Positions 34,088 through 41,936 of a stretch of DNA of 48,548 nt are shown here, piece by piece. The stretch spans positions 1-48,548 of the forward strand of contig JANMYB010000009.1 of the NCBI GenBank assembly GCA_031381645.1, in the 5' to 3' direction. Numbering within the stretch: the first letter of the stretch is position 1; each line of letters opens with the position of its first letter. The position numbers and the translations under genes were made by a program. The DNA is from Methylotenera_A sp031381645 (GTDB lineage: Bacteria > Pseudomonadota > Gammaproteobacteria > Burkholderiales > Methylophilaceae). The notes beneath the pieces were generated by a model. It ran no database searches. It was given only the letters and a program-made list of their open reading frames with translations, and had not been told where the DNA came from.

Positions 34088-34938
34088 TTAGCGTGTCTCA
34101 ACATTGCAATTACTGGTGCGGTTTGTGGTCGCACGCCACGCCAAATATAGAAAGCTTCTGCAGCTTGTTCTACTAGCATTCCCAAGCCATCAGCCACTTG
34201 TGCGCCAGCCGCTCTAGCCTGCGCCATAAAGGGCGTTTCACGGCCGTACATCATCTCGTAAGCTAAACAACCTTCTGCAAAAATGTTGTTGGAAATTGGT
34301 AAAGCAGTATCACTTAAACCTGTGGAAGTACTATTAATAACCAAGTCAAATTTCATATCACCTAACTCATCAAATCGTTTTGCCATACATACCGTTTTAC
34401 TTTGACTGGTATCAATAAGTTCAGAAAGAATTTTTGCCGCTTCTTCAGCTTTAACAAACGTACGATTTGAAATGATGATAGAACTAGGTTTAGTACCCGC
34501 AAGCAGTTGCATAACTCCAAAAGCTGCTCCGCCACTACCTAATAAAAGTATTTTTTTATTAGTAATATCAAATTTCAAATTTTTCGTAATATCGTGTACC
34601 AGCCCGATTCCGTCAGTGTTGTCGCCAGTGACACTTCCATCATTTTTGAATGTAATGGTATTAACAGCTCTCGCTTTATCTGCCAACGACTTTACTAGTC
34701 CATTTTCGGTCTTAGCCACAAACAGTAAAGCCTGAAACTTAAATGGTAAAGTGATATTGACACCTTTGTAACCCTGCGTTTTTAAATTGCTAAGGTAGTT
34801 TTCAAAACCGCCATCTACTGGAGCTTGTTTGGCTTCATAAGTAATATCTTGACCAGTTTGCTTGGCAAATTCTGCGTGAATTTGCGGCGATTTGCTGTGC
34901 GCGATTGGGTTGCCGATAACGGCGTACTTGTCTGTCAA
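34084..34938 (-). CDS. aroE: Shikimate dehydrogenase
   Basis: AroE reduces 3-dehydroshikimate to shikimate with NADPH. Substrate motifs: NPIAHSKSPQIHAEFA, the catalytic lysine in GVNITLPFKFQA, and GDNTDGIGLVHD. The dinucleotide-binding glycines are in ILLLGSGGAAFGVMQLL, and NRTFVKAEEA suggests the NADP-binding arginine region. The length of 284 residues is slightly long. The start codon is TTG (34938) with AAGG upstream; the family start MTDKYAVIGNPIAHSKSP agrees. aroE-mtgA is a common betaproteobacterial pair. Confidence 0.96.
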   Translation of the reverse strand: MTDKYAVIGNPIAHSKSPQIHAEFAKQTGQDITYEAKQAPVDGGFENYLSNLKTQGYKGVNITLPFKFQALLFVAKTENGLVKSLADKARAVNTITFKNDGSVTGDNTDGIGLVHDITKNLKFDITNKKILLLGSGGAAFGVMQLLAGTKPSSIIISNRTFVKAEEAAKILSELIDTSQSKTVCMAKRFDELGDMKFDLVINSTSTGLSDTALPISNNIFAEGCLAYEMMYGRETPFMAQARAAGAQVADGLGMLVEQAAEAFYIWRGVRPQTAPVIAMLRHAN

Positions 34939-34949
34939 TTTGTTAAGCC

Positions 34950-35399
34950 TTAATTATTCCAGGGCAAACCAGCGTGCTTCCAACCATTGATTAATGTACG
35001 CTGTTTTTCTGCATTTGCCTCACCTTCAAAGCCCTCCAGCATGTTGTATGCTTCAGTAAAGCCTAACTTTGCAGCTGTTGCGGCAGCGTTATGCGAACGA
35101 CCGCCTGTACGGCACATAAAAATAACCAGCGTCTCTTTATCCACCTGCATCTCTAAATGCGTTGCAAAATCTGGGTTTGCGACCATGCCTGGATAAAACG
35201 CCCACTCAATATGAGTTGCGCCTGAGATTTTACCTACTAAATCCAGCTCCGCCACACTGCGTACATCCACCAATTTAGCATGTGGCGTTTTTTGCAATAT
35301 TTCATGTGCCTCTTGCGGCGTTAGCGCGCCTGCATAAGGCAAGCTTGATTCAGTTGCGCGATTTTTCGCGCGCTCTAGGATTTTGCTCATCGTTTCCAT
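34950..35399 (-). CDS. Rhodanese-like sulfurtransferase domain protein
   Basis: A single rhodanese domain of 149 residues. The active-site loop is CRTGGR (VIFMCRTGGRSHNAA), with the persulfide-forming cysteine present. Substrate-entrance motifs are KLVDVRSVAELDLVGKI and HIEWAFYPGM. CAGGAG six bases before ATG 35399 favours this start over ATG 35414. Possible roles are sulfur transfer or detoxification; nothing in the neighbourhood decides. It lies 11 bp upstream of aroE in the same direction. Confidence 0.9.
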   Translation of the reverse strand: METMSKILERAKNRATESSLPYAGALTPQEAHEILQKTPHAKLVDVRSVAELDLVGKISGATHIEWAFYPGMVANPDFATHLEMQVDKETLVIFMCRTGGRSHNAAATAAKLGFTEAYNMLEGFEGEANAEKQRTLINGWKHAGLPWNN

Positions 35400-35472
35400 T
35401 TCAAACTCCTGCATAGGATGAATAGCACCAAATTATAGCGCGAAATCTAATTTAACGACGACAATCCCAATG

Positions 35473-35489
35473 CGCACTAATATGGTGCA
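35473..35489. promoter_or_regulatory. NtrC-binding site 1 upstream of glnA
   Basis: GCAC-TAATATG-GTGC matches the NtrC palindrome (GCAC-N7-GTGC, with inner Y and G as in TGCACY-N5-GGTGCA). Centre about 125 bp upstream of the predicted sigma54 start site. Confidence 0.75.
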
Positions 35490-35502
35490 TTTTTAAGGTA
35501 TA

Positions 35503-35519
35503 TGCACATTTTTTGAGCA
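35503..35519. promoter_or_regulatory. NtrC-binding site 2 upstream of glnA
   Basis: TGCAC-ATTTTTT-GAGCA: one half-site is perfect and the other has one mismatch. Its centre is 30 bp from site 1, about three helical turns, the spacing seen for paired NtrC sites at enterobacterial glnA. Confidence 0.55.
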
Positions 35520-35579
35520 TGTGAATTTTAGTGTTTTTGCTAAGTGAATGACTAAAAACCAATTTTTTCTATTTTTCGC

Positions 35580-35594
35580 TGGCACAGTTCCTGC
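35580..35594 (+). promoter_or_regulatory. sigma54 (-24/-12) promoter of glnA
   Basis: TGGCAC-AGTTC-CTGC fits the sigma54 consensus TGGCAC-N5-TTGC with exact spacing (one C for T). Transcription would begin near 35606, about 64 bp before the glnA ATG. Together with the two NtrC sites it accounts for the functional parts of the 270-bp gap 35400-35669. Confidence 0.8.
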
Positions 35595-35669
35595 TAAAAT
35601 ACCGTGCTAATGTTTTGTGTTAATAATTTTAATTCAATTGATTTGTCTATTATCGTCTAGGAGATTTTG

Positions 35670-37079
35670 ATGTCAGTGGCTAAAGTAATGAAAATGGTAA
35701 AAGATAACGATATCAAGTTTGTTGATTTTCGTTTTACCGATACGCGTGGTAAAGAGCAGCACGTTTCTGTGCCTGTTTCACACTTCAATGAAGCTAAATT
35801 TACTGAAGGCCACGCGTTTGATGGCTCTTCAATTAGCGGCTGGAAAGGCATTCAAGCATCTGACATGCAATTGATGCCTGACCCAACAACTGCGAATATC
35901 GACCCATTTATGGACGAGCCAACACTGATTTTAACCTGCGATGTGGTTGACCCAACTGATGGCAAAGGCTACGAGCGCGACCCACGTAGCTTGGCTAAAC
36001 GCGCTGAAGCGTATTTAAAATCAAGCGGTTTGGGTGATACCGCCTATTTTGGCCCAGAACCAGAGTTCTTTATTTTTGACAGCGTGCAATGGTCATCCAG
36101 CATGCAAGGTTCTAGCGTTAAAATTAACTCCGAAGAAGGCGCTTGGGCGTCTGGCGACACCTTTGAAGGCGGCAACACAGGCCATCGCCCAGCGGTTAAG
36201 GGCGGCTATTTCCCAGTGCCTCCTGTCGATTCATTGCAAGACATTCGCTCTGCTATGTGTATGACACTAGAAGAAATGGGCGTGCCAGTTGAAGTGCATC
36301 ACCATGAAGTGGCAACGGCTGGCCAATGTGAAATTGGTACAAAATTCAGCACATTAACGCAACGTGCGGATTGGACGCAACTACTTAAATACGTGGTGCT
36401 AAACACGGCGCATGCTTATGGTAAAACAGCGACATTTATGCCAAAACCAATCGTTGGTGATAACGGTAGCGGCATGCACGTACATCAATCAATTTGGAAA
36501 GACGGTAAAAACTTATTTGCAGGCAATGGCTATGCAGGCCTGAGTGAATTCGCGCTATTCTACATTGGCGGCATTATCAAACACGCTCGCGCACTGAACG
36601 CCATTACCAACCCTGGCACTAACTCATACAAACGCTTGGTTCCAGGCTTTGAAGCACCAGTGAAATTGGCTTATTCAGCTAAAAATCGTTCAGCTTCTAT
36701 CCGTATTCCATTTGTACATGGTGAAAAAGCCCGTCGTATTGAGGCGCGTTTTCCTGACCCTATCGCTAACCCATACTTGGCATTTAGTGCGTTGATGATG
36801 GCTGGTTTAGATGGTGTACAAAACAAAATTCACCCAGGTGAACCAGCAACCAAAGACTTGTATCATCTTTCCGCGGAAGAAGATGCGCAAATTCCAACCG
36901 TGTGTTCTTCATTAGACCAAGCGCTGGAATATTTAGATAAAGACCGCGAATTCTTAACCCGTGGCGGCGTGTTTACAAATGATTGGATTGACGCTTACAT
37001 TGAATTAAAAATGGAAGAAGTCACCAAAATGCGCATGACGCCGCATCCTATTGAATTTGGCATGTACTACAGTTGCTAA
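35670..37079 (+). CDS. glnA: Glutamine synthetase, type I
   Basis: GlnA makes glutamine from glutamate, ammonia and ATP as a dodecamer. It has 469 residues. Beta-grasp N-terminal domain (KFVDFRFTDTRGKEQHVSVP), the EGHAFDGSSISGWKG loop, metal and glutamate motifs (FGPEPEFFIFD; HHHEVATAGQCEI; KPIVGDNGSGMHVHQS) and the NRSASIRIP arginine region. The adenylylation loop is present as LYHLSAEEDAQIP with Tyr398, so control by GlnE adenylylation is expected. AGGAG lies before ATG 35670. Regulation by NtrC/sigma54 is indicated by the upstream sites; a terminator follows. Confidence 0.99.
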   Translation: MSVAKVMKMVKDNDIKFVDFRFTDTRGKEQHVSVPVSHFNEAKFTEGHAFDGSSISGWKGIQASDMQLMPDPTTANIDPFMDEPTLILTCDVVDPTDGKGYERDPRSLAKRAEAYLKSSGLGDTAYFGPEPEFFIFDSVQWSSSMQGSSVKINSEEGAWASGDTFEGGNTGHRPAVKGGYFPVPPVDSLQDIRSAMCMTLEEMGVPVEVHHHEVATAGQCEIGTKFSTLTQRADWTQLLKYVVLNTAHAYGKTATFMPKPIVGDNGSGMHVHQSIWKDGKNLFAGNGYAGLSEFALFYIGGIIKHARALNAITNPGTNSYKRLVPGFEAPVKLAYSAKNRSASIRIPFVHGEKARRIEARFPDPIANPYLAFSALMMAGLDGVQNKIHPGEPATKDLYHLSAEEDAQIPTVCSSLDQALEYLDKDREFLTRGGVFTNDWIDAYIELKMEEVTKMRMTPHPIEFGMYYSC

Positions 37080-37103
37080 TTTTAAATTTTATGCACCAAA
37101 ACG

Positions 37104-37126
37104 GGGCGGCTTAGGCTGCCCTTTTT
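37104..37126 (+). terminator. Rho-independent terminator of glnA
   Basis: GGGCGGC-TTAG-GCTGCCC followed by TTTTT, 24 bp after the glnA stop. It separates glnA from ntrBC transcription. The rest of the gap to 37249 is A/T-rich, with a weak inverted repeat (ATAAGT/ACTTAT, near 37148-37170) and no gene. Confidence 0.9.
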
Positions 37127-37249
37127 CATGCGGCTAAGCTTTAAGCATAAGTTGCAAAAATAGCACTTATTCCATTTCTAATGATTGTAGTCAACCATAA
37201 TAGCTAATACTTCGTTGCTAACTATAAGACTCTCATCTAAACTATTGGT

Positions 37250-37759
37250 ATGACTAAACAAATTACTTTTTTAAGCGTTTTTTTAACGGCTTTAATGTTG
37301 CCACAGTTAGCGCATGCAGAAATCTATAAGCACGTAGATGCCGAAGGACGCATCACATATTCTAACGTAAAAATTAAAGGCGCAAAAAAACTGCAATTAG
37401 AGCCTGCAGATACCAACTTTGGCACTGATTCTGGTAGCGAAAAAAAACGCACTCCCCCAACACGAACAGCAACACCAGCAAGCTTTCCCAAGGTGGACGA
37501 AGGCACACAAAATCAACGCGATGGCAAACGTAAAGAAATATTACAAAACGAATTAGACGGCGAGAAAAAAGCGCTGGAAAACGCCAAAAAAGCTTATGAG
37601 GAAGGCGCTTCTAACCCAGAAGTATATAAAACCAAAGATGGTAAAACCATGCGCAACGTGCCTAAATTTGACGAAAAAATGAAAGGCTTACAAGCTGAAG
37701 TAGATGCACATCAACGCAATATTGAGTTATTAGAAAAAGAAATTAGCAATATAAATTAG
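37250..37759 (+). CDS. Secreted DUF4124-domain protein
   Basis: A 169-residue exported protein. The signal peptide ends QLAHA. The DUF4124 motif follows at once (EIYKHVDAEGRITYSNVKIKGAKKL), a short beta-sheet unit found at the N-terminus of many proteobacterial periplasmic proteins. A Pro/Thr-rich spacer and a charged helical region (about 85-169, EILQNELDGEKKALENAKKA; GLQAEVDAHQRNIELLEKEI) make a coiled coil likely. The function is unknown. Similar genes are found between glnA and ntrB in betaproteobacteria, as here. Confidence 0.86.
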   Translation: MTKQITFLSVFLTALMLPQLAHAEIYKHVDAEGRITYSNVKIKGAKKLQLEPADTNFGTDSGSEKKRTPPTRTATPASFPKVDEGTQNQRDGKRKEILQNELDGEKKALENAKKAYEEGASNPEVYKTKDGKTMRNVPKFDEKMKGLQAEVDAHQRNIELLEKEISNIN

Positions 37760-37793
37760 TCAAATCGTTTTAGTTCTAGGTCAGCATCAAAGC

Positions 37794-37808
37794 TGGCTTG
37801 CCTTTTGC
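37794..37808 (+). promoter_or_regulatory. Possible sigma54 promoter or weak terminator before ntrB
   Basis: TGGC-TTGCCTT-TTGC has the spacing of a -24/-12 element but lacks the AC of TGGCAC. The same stretch follows a weak hairpin (GTCAGC / GCTGGC) and a T-rich run, so it could instead be the terminator of the DUF4124 gene. Confidence 0.3.
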
Positions 37809-37862
37809 TTATGCTTAAGTATGCACCCAAGCAATTATTCAGTTGTTATACAATCATAAGTC

Positions 37863-38954
37863 ATGCAACAAAATATTCCTTCAGGTTTTGCTGGTTTAGA
37901 GCATCTCGCCACTGCGGTGATATTGCTCAATCAATCACATCAAGTGGTTTATGCCAACCCCAGCGCAGAAATTTTATTTGCGCTAAGTGCCACGCAAATT
38001 CATGGCAGCCACATTTCAGAAGTTTTTTTACATTGCGAAATCTTGCAAATAGCGATTGATAATGCGGTTAAAAATGATAGCCCTTACCGCGAGCACGAAT
38101 TTGCAATTACCACCGTACGACAACAGTCGTTTGCCGTTACTTGCACAGTAACACCTGTGAATATTGGCGAGGCAACGTTATTACTTGAGTTTCAGCAGAT
38201 GGATCAGCAGCTTCGTATCGCTCGCGAAGAGCGTATGCTGATTCAGCAGCAGGCCAATTCTGAGCTTTTGCGAAATCTTGCACATGAAATTCGCAATCCT
38301 TTAGGCGGCTTACGTGGAGCTGCACAATTGCTAGAACACGAGCTGCCAAACCCAAATCTGCGCGAATATACACAAGTGATTATTAAAGAGGCCGATAGGC
38401 TGCAAAGCTTAATGGATAGGCTGTTGGTGCCTCATCGCGTGCCGAAATATGAATCTACGAATATTCATGAGGTACTTGAGCGCGTACGTAGTTTGCTACT
38501 TGCTGAATCACCCAATAACATCAAAGTTAGGCGCGATTACGATACCAGTTTGCCTGATTTAATTGGTGATCGCGAAAAACTCATTCAAGCCGTGCTTAAT
38601 ATTGCACGCAACGCCGTGCAAGCCATGCAATCTGCTGATACGGCAAATGCCGAAGTTGTTTTAAGAACCCGTGCAGAACGCCAAGTCACGCTAGCTAAAA
38701 AGCGTTATCGAGTCGCCATTAAATTACAAATTATCGATAATGGGCCAGGTATTTCTGCCGATATTCGCGATAAAATTTTTTACCCCCTTGTGTCTGGACG
38801 CGAGGGTGGAAGCGGCCTCGGGCTTGCCCTAGCACAAACTTTTATTACACAACATCACGGTATGATTGATTGTGAAAGTCAATCTGGCAACACATGTTTC
38901 ACCATTTTATTACCAGTTGAAAGCACCGTAATGAAACACGCCAATATTCAATAA
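37863..38954 (+). CDS. glnL: Nitrogen regulation sensor kinase NtrB (GlnL)
   Basis: NtrB phosphorylates NtrC when nitrogen is short and is switched to phosphatase by PII. A soluble kinase of 363 residues. PAS domain about 10-115 (ATAVILLNQSHQVVYANPSA), phospho-acceptor His141 in NLAHEIRNPLGGLRGAAQLL, then the ATPase domain with N box (QAVLNIARNAVQAM), G1 (IIDNGPGI) and G2 (GGSGLGLALAQTFI). There is no transmembrane segment, as expected. ntrC follows after 101 bp that hold a palindromic repeat. Confidence 0.96.
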   Translation: MQQNIPSGFAGLEHLATAVILLNQSHQVVYANPSAEILFALSATQIHGSHISEVFLHCEILQIAIDNAVKNDSPYREHEFAITTVRQQSFAVTCTVTPVNIGEATLLLEFQQMDQQLRIAREERMLIQQQANSELLRNLAHEIRNPLGGLRGAAQLLEHELPNPNLREYTQVIIKEADRLQSLMDRLLVPHRVPKYESTNIHEVLERVRSLLLAESPNNIKVRRDYDTSLPDLIGDREKLIQAVLNIARNAVQAMQSADTANAEVVLRTRAERQVTLAKKRYRVAIKLQIIDNGPGISADIRDKIFYPLVSGREGGSGLGLALAQTFITQHHGMIDCESQSGNTCFTILLPVESTVMKHANIQ

Positions 38955-38967
38955 TAACAACCTTCAC

Positions 38968-39027
38968 TGTCATGCTGAACTTGATTCAGCATCTATAAGT
39001 AGATTGCGGGTCATGCCCGCAATGACA
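38968..39027 (+). repeat. Cloverleaf-type palindromic repeat, copy A (60 bp)
   Basis: Outer stem TGTCA (38968-38972) / TGACA (39023-39027). Hairpin 1: TGCTGAA-CTTGA-TTCAGCA. Short middle arm: TCT-ATAAGT-AGA. Hairpin 2: TTGCGGG-TCATG-CCCGCAA. No base is left unpaired at the junction. It lies between ntrB and ntrC and may affect their cotranscription. Confidence 0.85.
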
Positions 39028-39055
39028 TTAAATTAGAGATATTAACGAGAGTATT

Positions 39056-40444
39056 ATGAAACCAATTTGGATTTTAGACGACGACAAATCAATTCGCTGG
39101 GTGTTTGAAAAGGCACTGGCGCGTACCGATATGGAGTTCAAAACTTTTTCATCAGTAGCTGAAGCGCTTAACGCCTTAAATCACGAACAGCCGCAAGTGA
39201 TTGTCAGCGATATTCGCATGCCAAATGGCTCTGGGCTGGATTTCTTGGCCGAAGTAAAACAACGCCACCCTGATATTCCCGTGATTATTATGACCGCTTA
39301 TTCTGATTTAGAAAGCGCGGTGGCGGCTTTTCAAGGTGGCGCATTTGAATATTTGGCCAAACCGTTTGATGTGGATCAAGCGATTGATGTGATTAAACGC
39401 GCAGTAGAAGAAAGCATGCGCCAAGCGGTGGATAACGTGACATTGGAAGAAACACCCGAAATCATCGGCCAGGCACCTGCCATGCAAGAGGTTTTTCGTG
39501 CTATTGGTCGCCTTAGCCGTTCGCACGCTACGGTGCTGATTAACGGCGAATCAGGTAGCGGTAAGGAGTTAGTGGCCAGCGCCCTGCATAAACACAGCCC
39601 GCGCGCGGAAAAGCCCTTTATTGCCATCAATACGGCGGCCATTCCTAAAGATTTATTAGAGTCTGAATTATTTGGACATGAGCGTGGTGCATTTACAGGA
39701 GCAGCGGCAGCGCGTCGTGGACGTTTTGAGCAAGCCGATAACGGCACGTTATTTTTGGATGAAATTGGCGATATGCCTGCCGACTTGCAAACGCGCTTAT
39801 TGCGGGTGTTATCTGACGGTCAGTTCTACCGCGTAGGTGGTCATCAACCGCTTAAGGTAAATGTGCGCGTTATTGCTGCCACCCATCAGGATTTAGAAGA
39901 GCGTGTAAAGTTAGGCTTGTTTCGTGAGGATTTATTCCACCGTTTGAATGTCATTAGATTAAGGTTGCCGCCGCTACGTGAACGTCGCGAAGACATTCCG
40001 CACCTTGCCAAGCATTTCTTGGCTCACAGCGCGCAAGAGCTGGGTGTTGAGCCTAAGCAACTCTCAGCCGCAGCTTTACGTTATTTAAGCGCCGTTAATT
40101 GGAGCGGCAATGTCCGCCAGCTAGAAAACGTGTGCCACTGGCTAACTGTGATGGCGCCAGGACAAAATGTAGATGTAGCCGATTTACCACCAGAGCTAAA
40201 AGAAGACAATTCAAAAACCTCTGGTGCAAATTCATGGCAAGAAGCACTTGCTGCCGAGGTGGCCGATGCGCTAAACTGTGGTGAACAAAATGTGTTGGAT
40301 GCTCGCACAAAAGATTTTGAACGTGTAATGATTGTGAAAGCGTTGCAACACACCGATGGCAGACGCATAGAAGCCGCCAACCAGCTGGGCATGGGGCGCA
40401 ACACTCTTACGCGGAAAATTCAAGAACTTGGAATTGATGATTAA
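39056..40444 (+). CDS. glnG: Nitrogen response regulator NtrC (GlnG)
   Basis: NtrC activates sigma54 promoters such as glnA when phosphorylated. The receiver domain (1-120) has Asp52 as phospho-acceptor (VIVSDIRMP) and the acidic pair in ILDDDKSIR. The AAA+ domain (about 140-375) has Walker A GESGSGKELVASAL, the sigma54-contact loop GAFTGA in ERGAFTGAAAARRGRFE, and Walker B GTLFLDEIGDMP. The C-terminal Fis-type helix-turn-helix is present (KALQHTDGRRIEAANQLGMG, RNTLTRKIQELG). The length of 462 residues is normal. GAGAG is upstream of ATG 39056. Confidence 0.98.
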   Translation: MKPIWILDDDKSIRWVFEKALARTDMEFKTFSSVAEALNALNHEQPQVIVSDIRMPNGSGLDFLAEVKQRHPDIPVIIMTAYSDLESAVAAFQGGAFEYLAKPFDVDQAIDVIKRAVEESMRQAVDNVTLEETPEIIGQAPAMQEVFRAIGRLSRSHATVLINGESGSGKELVASALHKHSPRAEKPFIAINTAAIPKDLLESELFGHERGAFTGAAAARRGRFEQADNGTLFLDEIGDMPADLQTRLLRVLSDGQFYRVGGHQPLKVNVRVIAATHQDLEERVKLGLFREDLFHRLNVIRLRLPPLRERREDIPHLAKHFLAHSAQELGVEPKQLSAAALRYLSAVNWSGNVRQLENVCHWLTVMAPGQNVDVADLPPELKEDNSKTSGANSWQEALAAEVADALNCGEQNVLDARTKDFERVMIVKALQHTDGRRIEAANQLGMGRNTLTRKIQELGIDD

Positions 40445-40496
40445 GTAATGCCCTGCAAACCAATAGGGACGAGGGGTGCAGTGCATTAAAAGCACC

Positions 40497-40523
40497 TGTC
40501 ATGCTGAACTTGATTCAGCATCT
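40497..40523 (+). repeat. Cloverleaf-type repeat, left half only, copy B
   Basis: TGTCA, then TGCTGAA-CTTGA-TTCAGCA, then TCT: identical to the first 27 bases of copy A. The right half is missing. It lies between the 3' ends of ntrC and cysC. Confidence 0.8.
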
Positions 40524-40536
40524 GGTTGCTTATTAA

Positions 40537-41133
40537 CTACAACCCAATGACACCTCGCGTTTTAAGATATGACAGCACTTTTGTAACACAGACCTCTAAC
40601 GACTCGGCGCCTGTATCAATCTCCAGCTCTGGGGCTGAAGGTGGTTCATATGGTGAAGATATACCTGTAAAGTCCTTAATTTCGCCTCGTCTTGCTTTAG
40701 CGTATAGCCCTTTTACATCTCGCTGCTCACACACATCTAAGCTTGCCTTGCAGTATATTTCAATAAACTCATCATTTTTTACTAACTGACGCACACGGTC
40801 GCGATCTGCCTGAAAAGGCGAAATAAAAGCTGTAAGCGCAATCACGCCTGCCTCCAAAAACAACTTGCTCATCTCACCAATACGGCGAATATTCTCCTGC
40901 CTATCTATTGCCGAAAAACCCAAATCAGCACATAACCCTTGGCGGACGTTATCACCATCAAACACATAAGTGCGGCAACGCATATCGAACAAAGTTTTTT
41001 CAATCGCATGTGCAAGGGTCGATTTGCCCGCGCCAGATAAACCCGTAAACCACAAAATCACACTTTTATGACCCGCTTGCTGTTGCCTATCCAGCTGCTG
41101 AATCAGGCTTTGATGTTGATAAATATTGTTCAT
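40537..41133 (-). CDS. cysC: Adenylylsulfate (APS) kinase
   Basis: CysC phosphorylates APS to PAPS, the donor for sulfation and, in some pathways, for sulfate reduction. Walker A is GLSGAGKS (31-38), the phospho-serine is S105 in AFISPFQADRDRVR, and FDGDNVRQGL and IRRIGEMSKLFLEAG are family blocks. The length of 198 residues is normal. The ATG overlaps the stop of the DUF6445 gene (TAATG). No cysD or cysN is in the window. A TPR-sulfotransferase 3.4 kb away could use its PAPS. Confidence 0.96.
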   Translation of the reverse strand: MNNIYQHQSLIQQLDRQQQAGHKSVILWFTGLSGAGKSTLAHAIEKTLFDMRCRTYVFDGDNVRQGLCADLGFSAIDRQENIRRIGEMSKLFLEAGVIALTAFISPFQADRDRVRQLVKNDEFIEIYCKASLDVCEQRDVKGLYAKARRGEIKDFTGISSPYEPPSAPELEIDTGAESLEVCVTKVLSYLKTRGVIGL

Positions 41134-41807
41134 TAAATTTTAATTGCACTTGTCCTGCTAAGTGGAAAAACACTTTGCTTTTGTGCATCAATCTTGTTAA
41201 TAAAAAACACTTGCGCCAACCTTGAGTCTTTTAAAGTTTTACCAAAAAACTGATTGGCCGCATGAAAATGCCGACCTTCATAGAGAATCAGTGTGTTATA
41301 CACATTATTCACGCGCAGAATCTCATCAAACATGCTGTGATAAGAAGTATCCATCACTATTTCACCCTTCCTAAATCGCGCGTCATTATCCATAACTGCC
41401 CCTATATATTTTTCCTCACTAAAATTCACATTCTTTTTAAATATTGAAGTACCAGCATTTAAGGGCGCATTTGGTGTTAAAAAAAGCACTGCAGCAAAAA
41501 TAGTGTTCTCATCAGTGTGAATCACACCCTGATTATATTCTGCGGTCACGCTTTGAAAGCTGGTCGATAGTGCCCAGCGCATATAATCGTGTTCTGAATT
41601 ATGAAATATTGACACTAATTTTTTGCAGATTTTTTCATGCAATGTACTATCTAGATCAAATAAATCTTTAGTTCTACTTCCAGGATACACATACTCTAAA
41701 TTTAGTCTCTTATTACAGAATGTATACTTTTGCGCTAGTGCGAACTCTCTAATCGCATCTGGGTTTTCGTAAAAATTTTCTACAATAGTAACTGGGTATA
41801 GATTCAT
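41133..41807 (-). CDS. DUF6445-family protein, probable Fe(II)/2-oxoglutarate oxygenase fold
   Basis: A 224-residue protein of unknown function. It shows the pattern of a jelly-roll oxygenase: H97-x-D99 (NQGVIHTDENT), a distal His (ILYEGRHFHAANQF, H180 or H182) and a downstream Arg (DSRLAQVFFIN, R196) that would bind 2-oxoglutarate. The N-terminal block VENFYENPDAIREFAL is typical of DUF6445 and its prolyl-hydroxylase-like relatives. Catalysis is inferred, not shown. It is coupled to cysC by a TAATG overlap, which suggests a link to sulfated or oxidised products. Confidence 0.8.
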   Translation of the reverse strand: MNLYPVTIVENFYENPDAIREFALAQKYTFCNKRLNLEYVYPGSRTKDLFDLDSTLHEKICKKLVSIFHNSEHDYMRWALSTSFQSVTAEYNQGVIHTDENTIFAAVLFLTPNAPLNAGTSIFKKNVNFSEEKYIGAVMDNDARFRKGEIVMDTSYHSMFDEILRVNNVYNTLILYEGRHFHAANQFFGKTLKDSRLAQVFFINKIDAQKQSVFPLSRTSAIKI

Positions 41808-41857
41808 GGTGTAATTCCAATGCGAGCCAAATTTATTTATCCAAGATTATAGCAAAC

Positions 41858-41930
41858 GTCATTGCGAGAAGCGTAGCGACAAAGCAATCTAGTCCAATAG
41901 CTTAGATTGCCGCGCTTCGCTCGCAATGAC
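41858..41930. repeat. Large palindromic repeat of the GTCATTGCGAG family, full copy
   Basis: Ends GTCATTGCGAG (41858-41868) and CTCGCAATGAC (41920-41930) are perfectly inverted. An inner stem GCAATCTA (41884-41891) / TAGATTGC (41903-41910) follows, and AAGCG also has a partner in CGCTT with a small bulge. The right 27 bases are identical to those at 42322-42348. Confidence 0.85.
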
Positions 41931-41936
41931 AAATTG

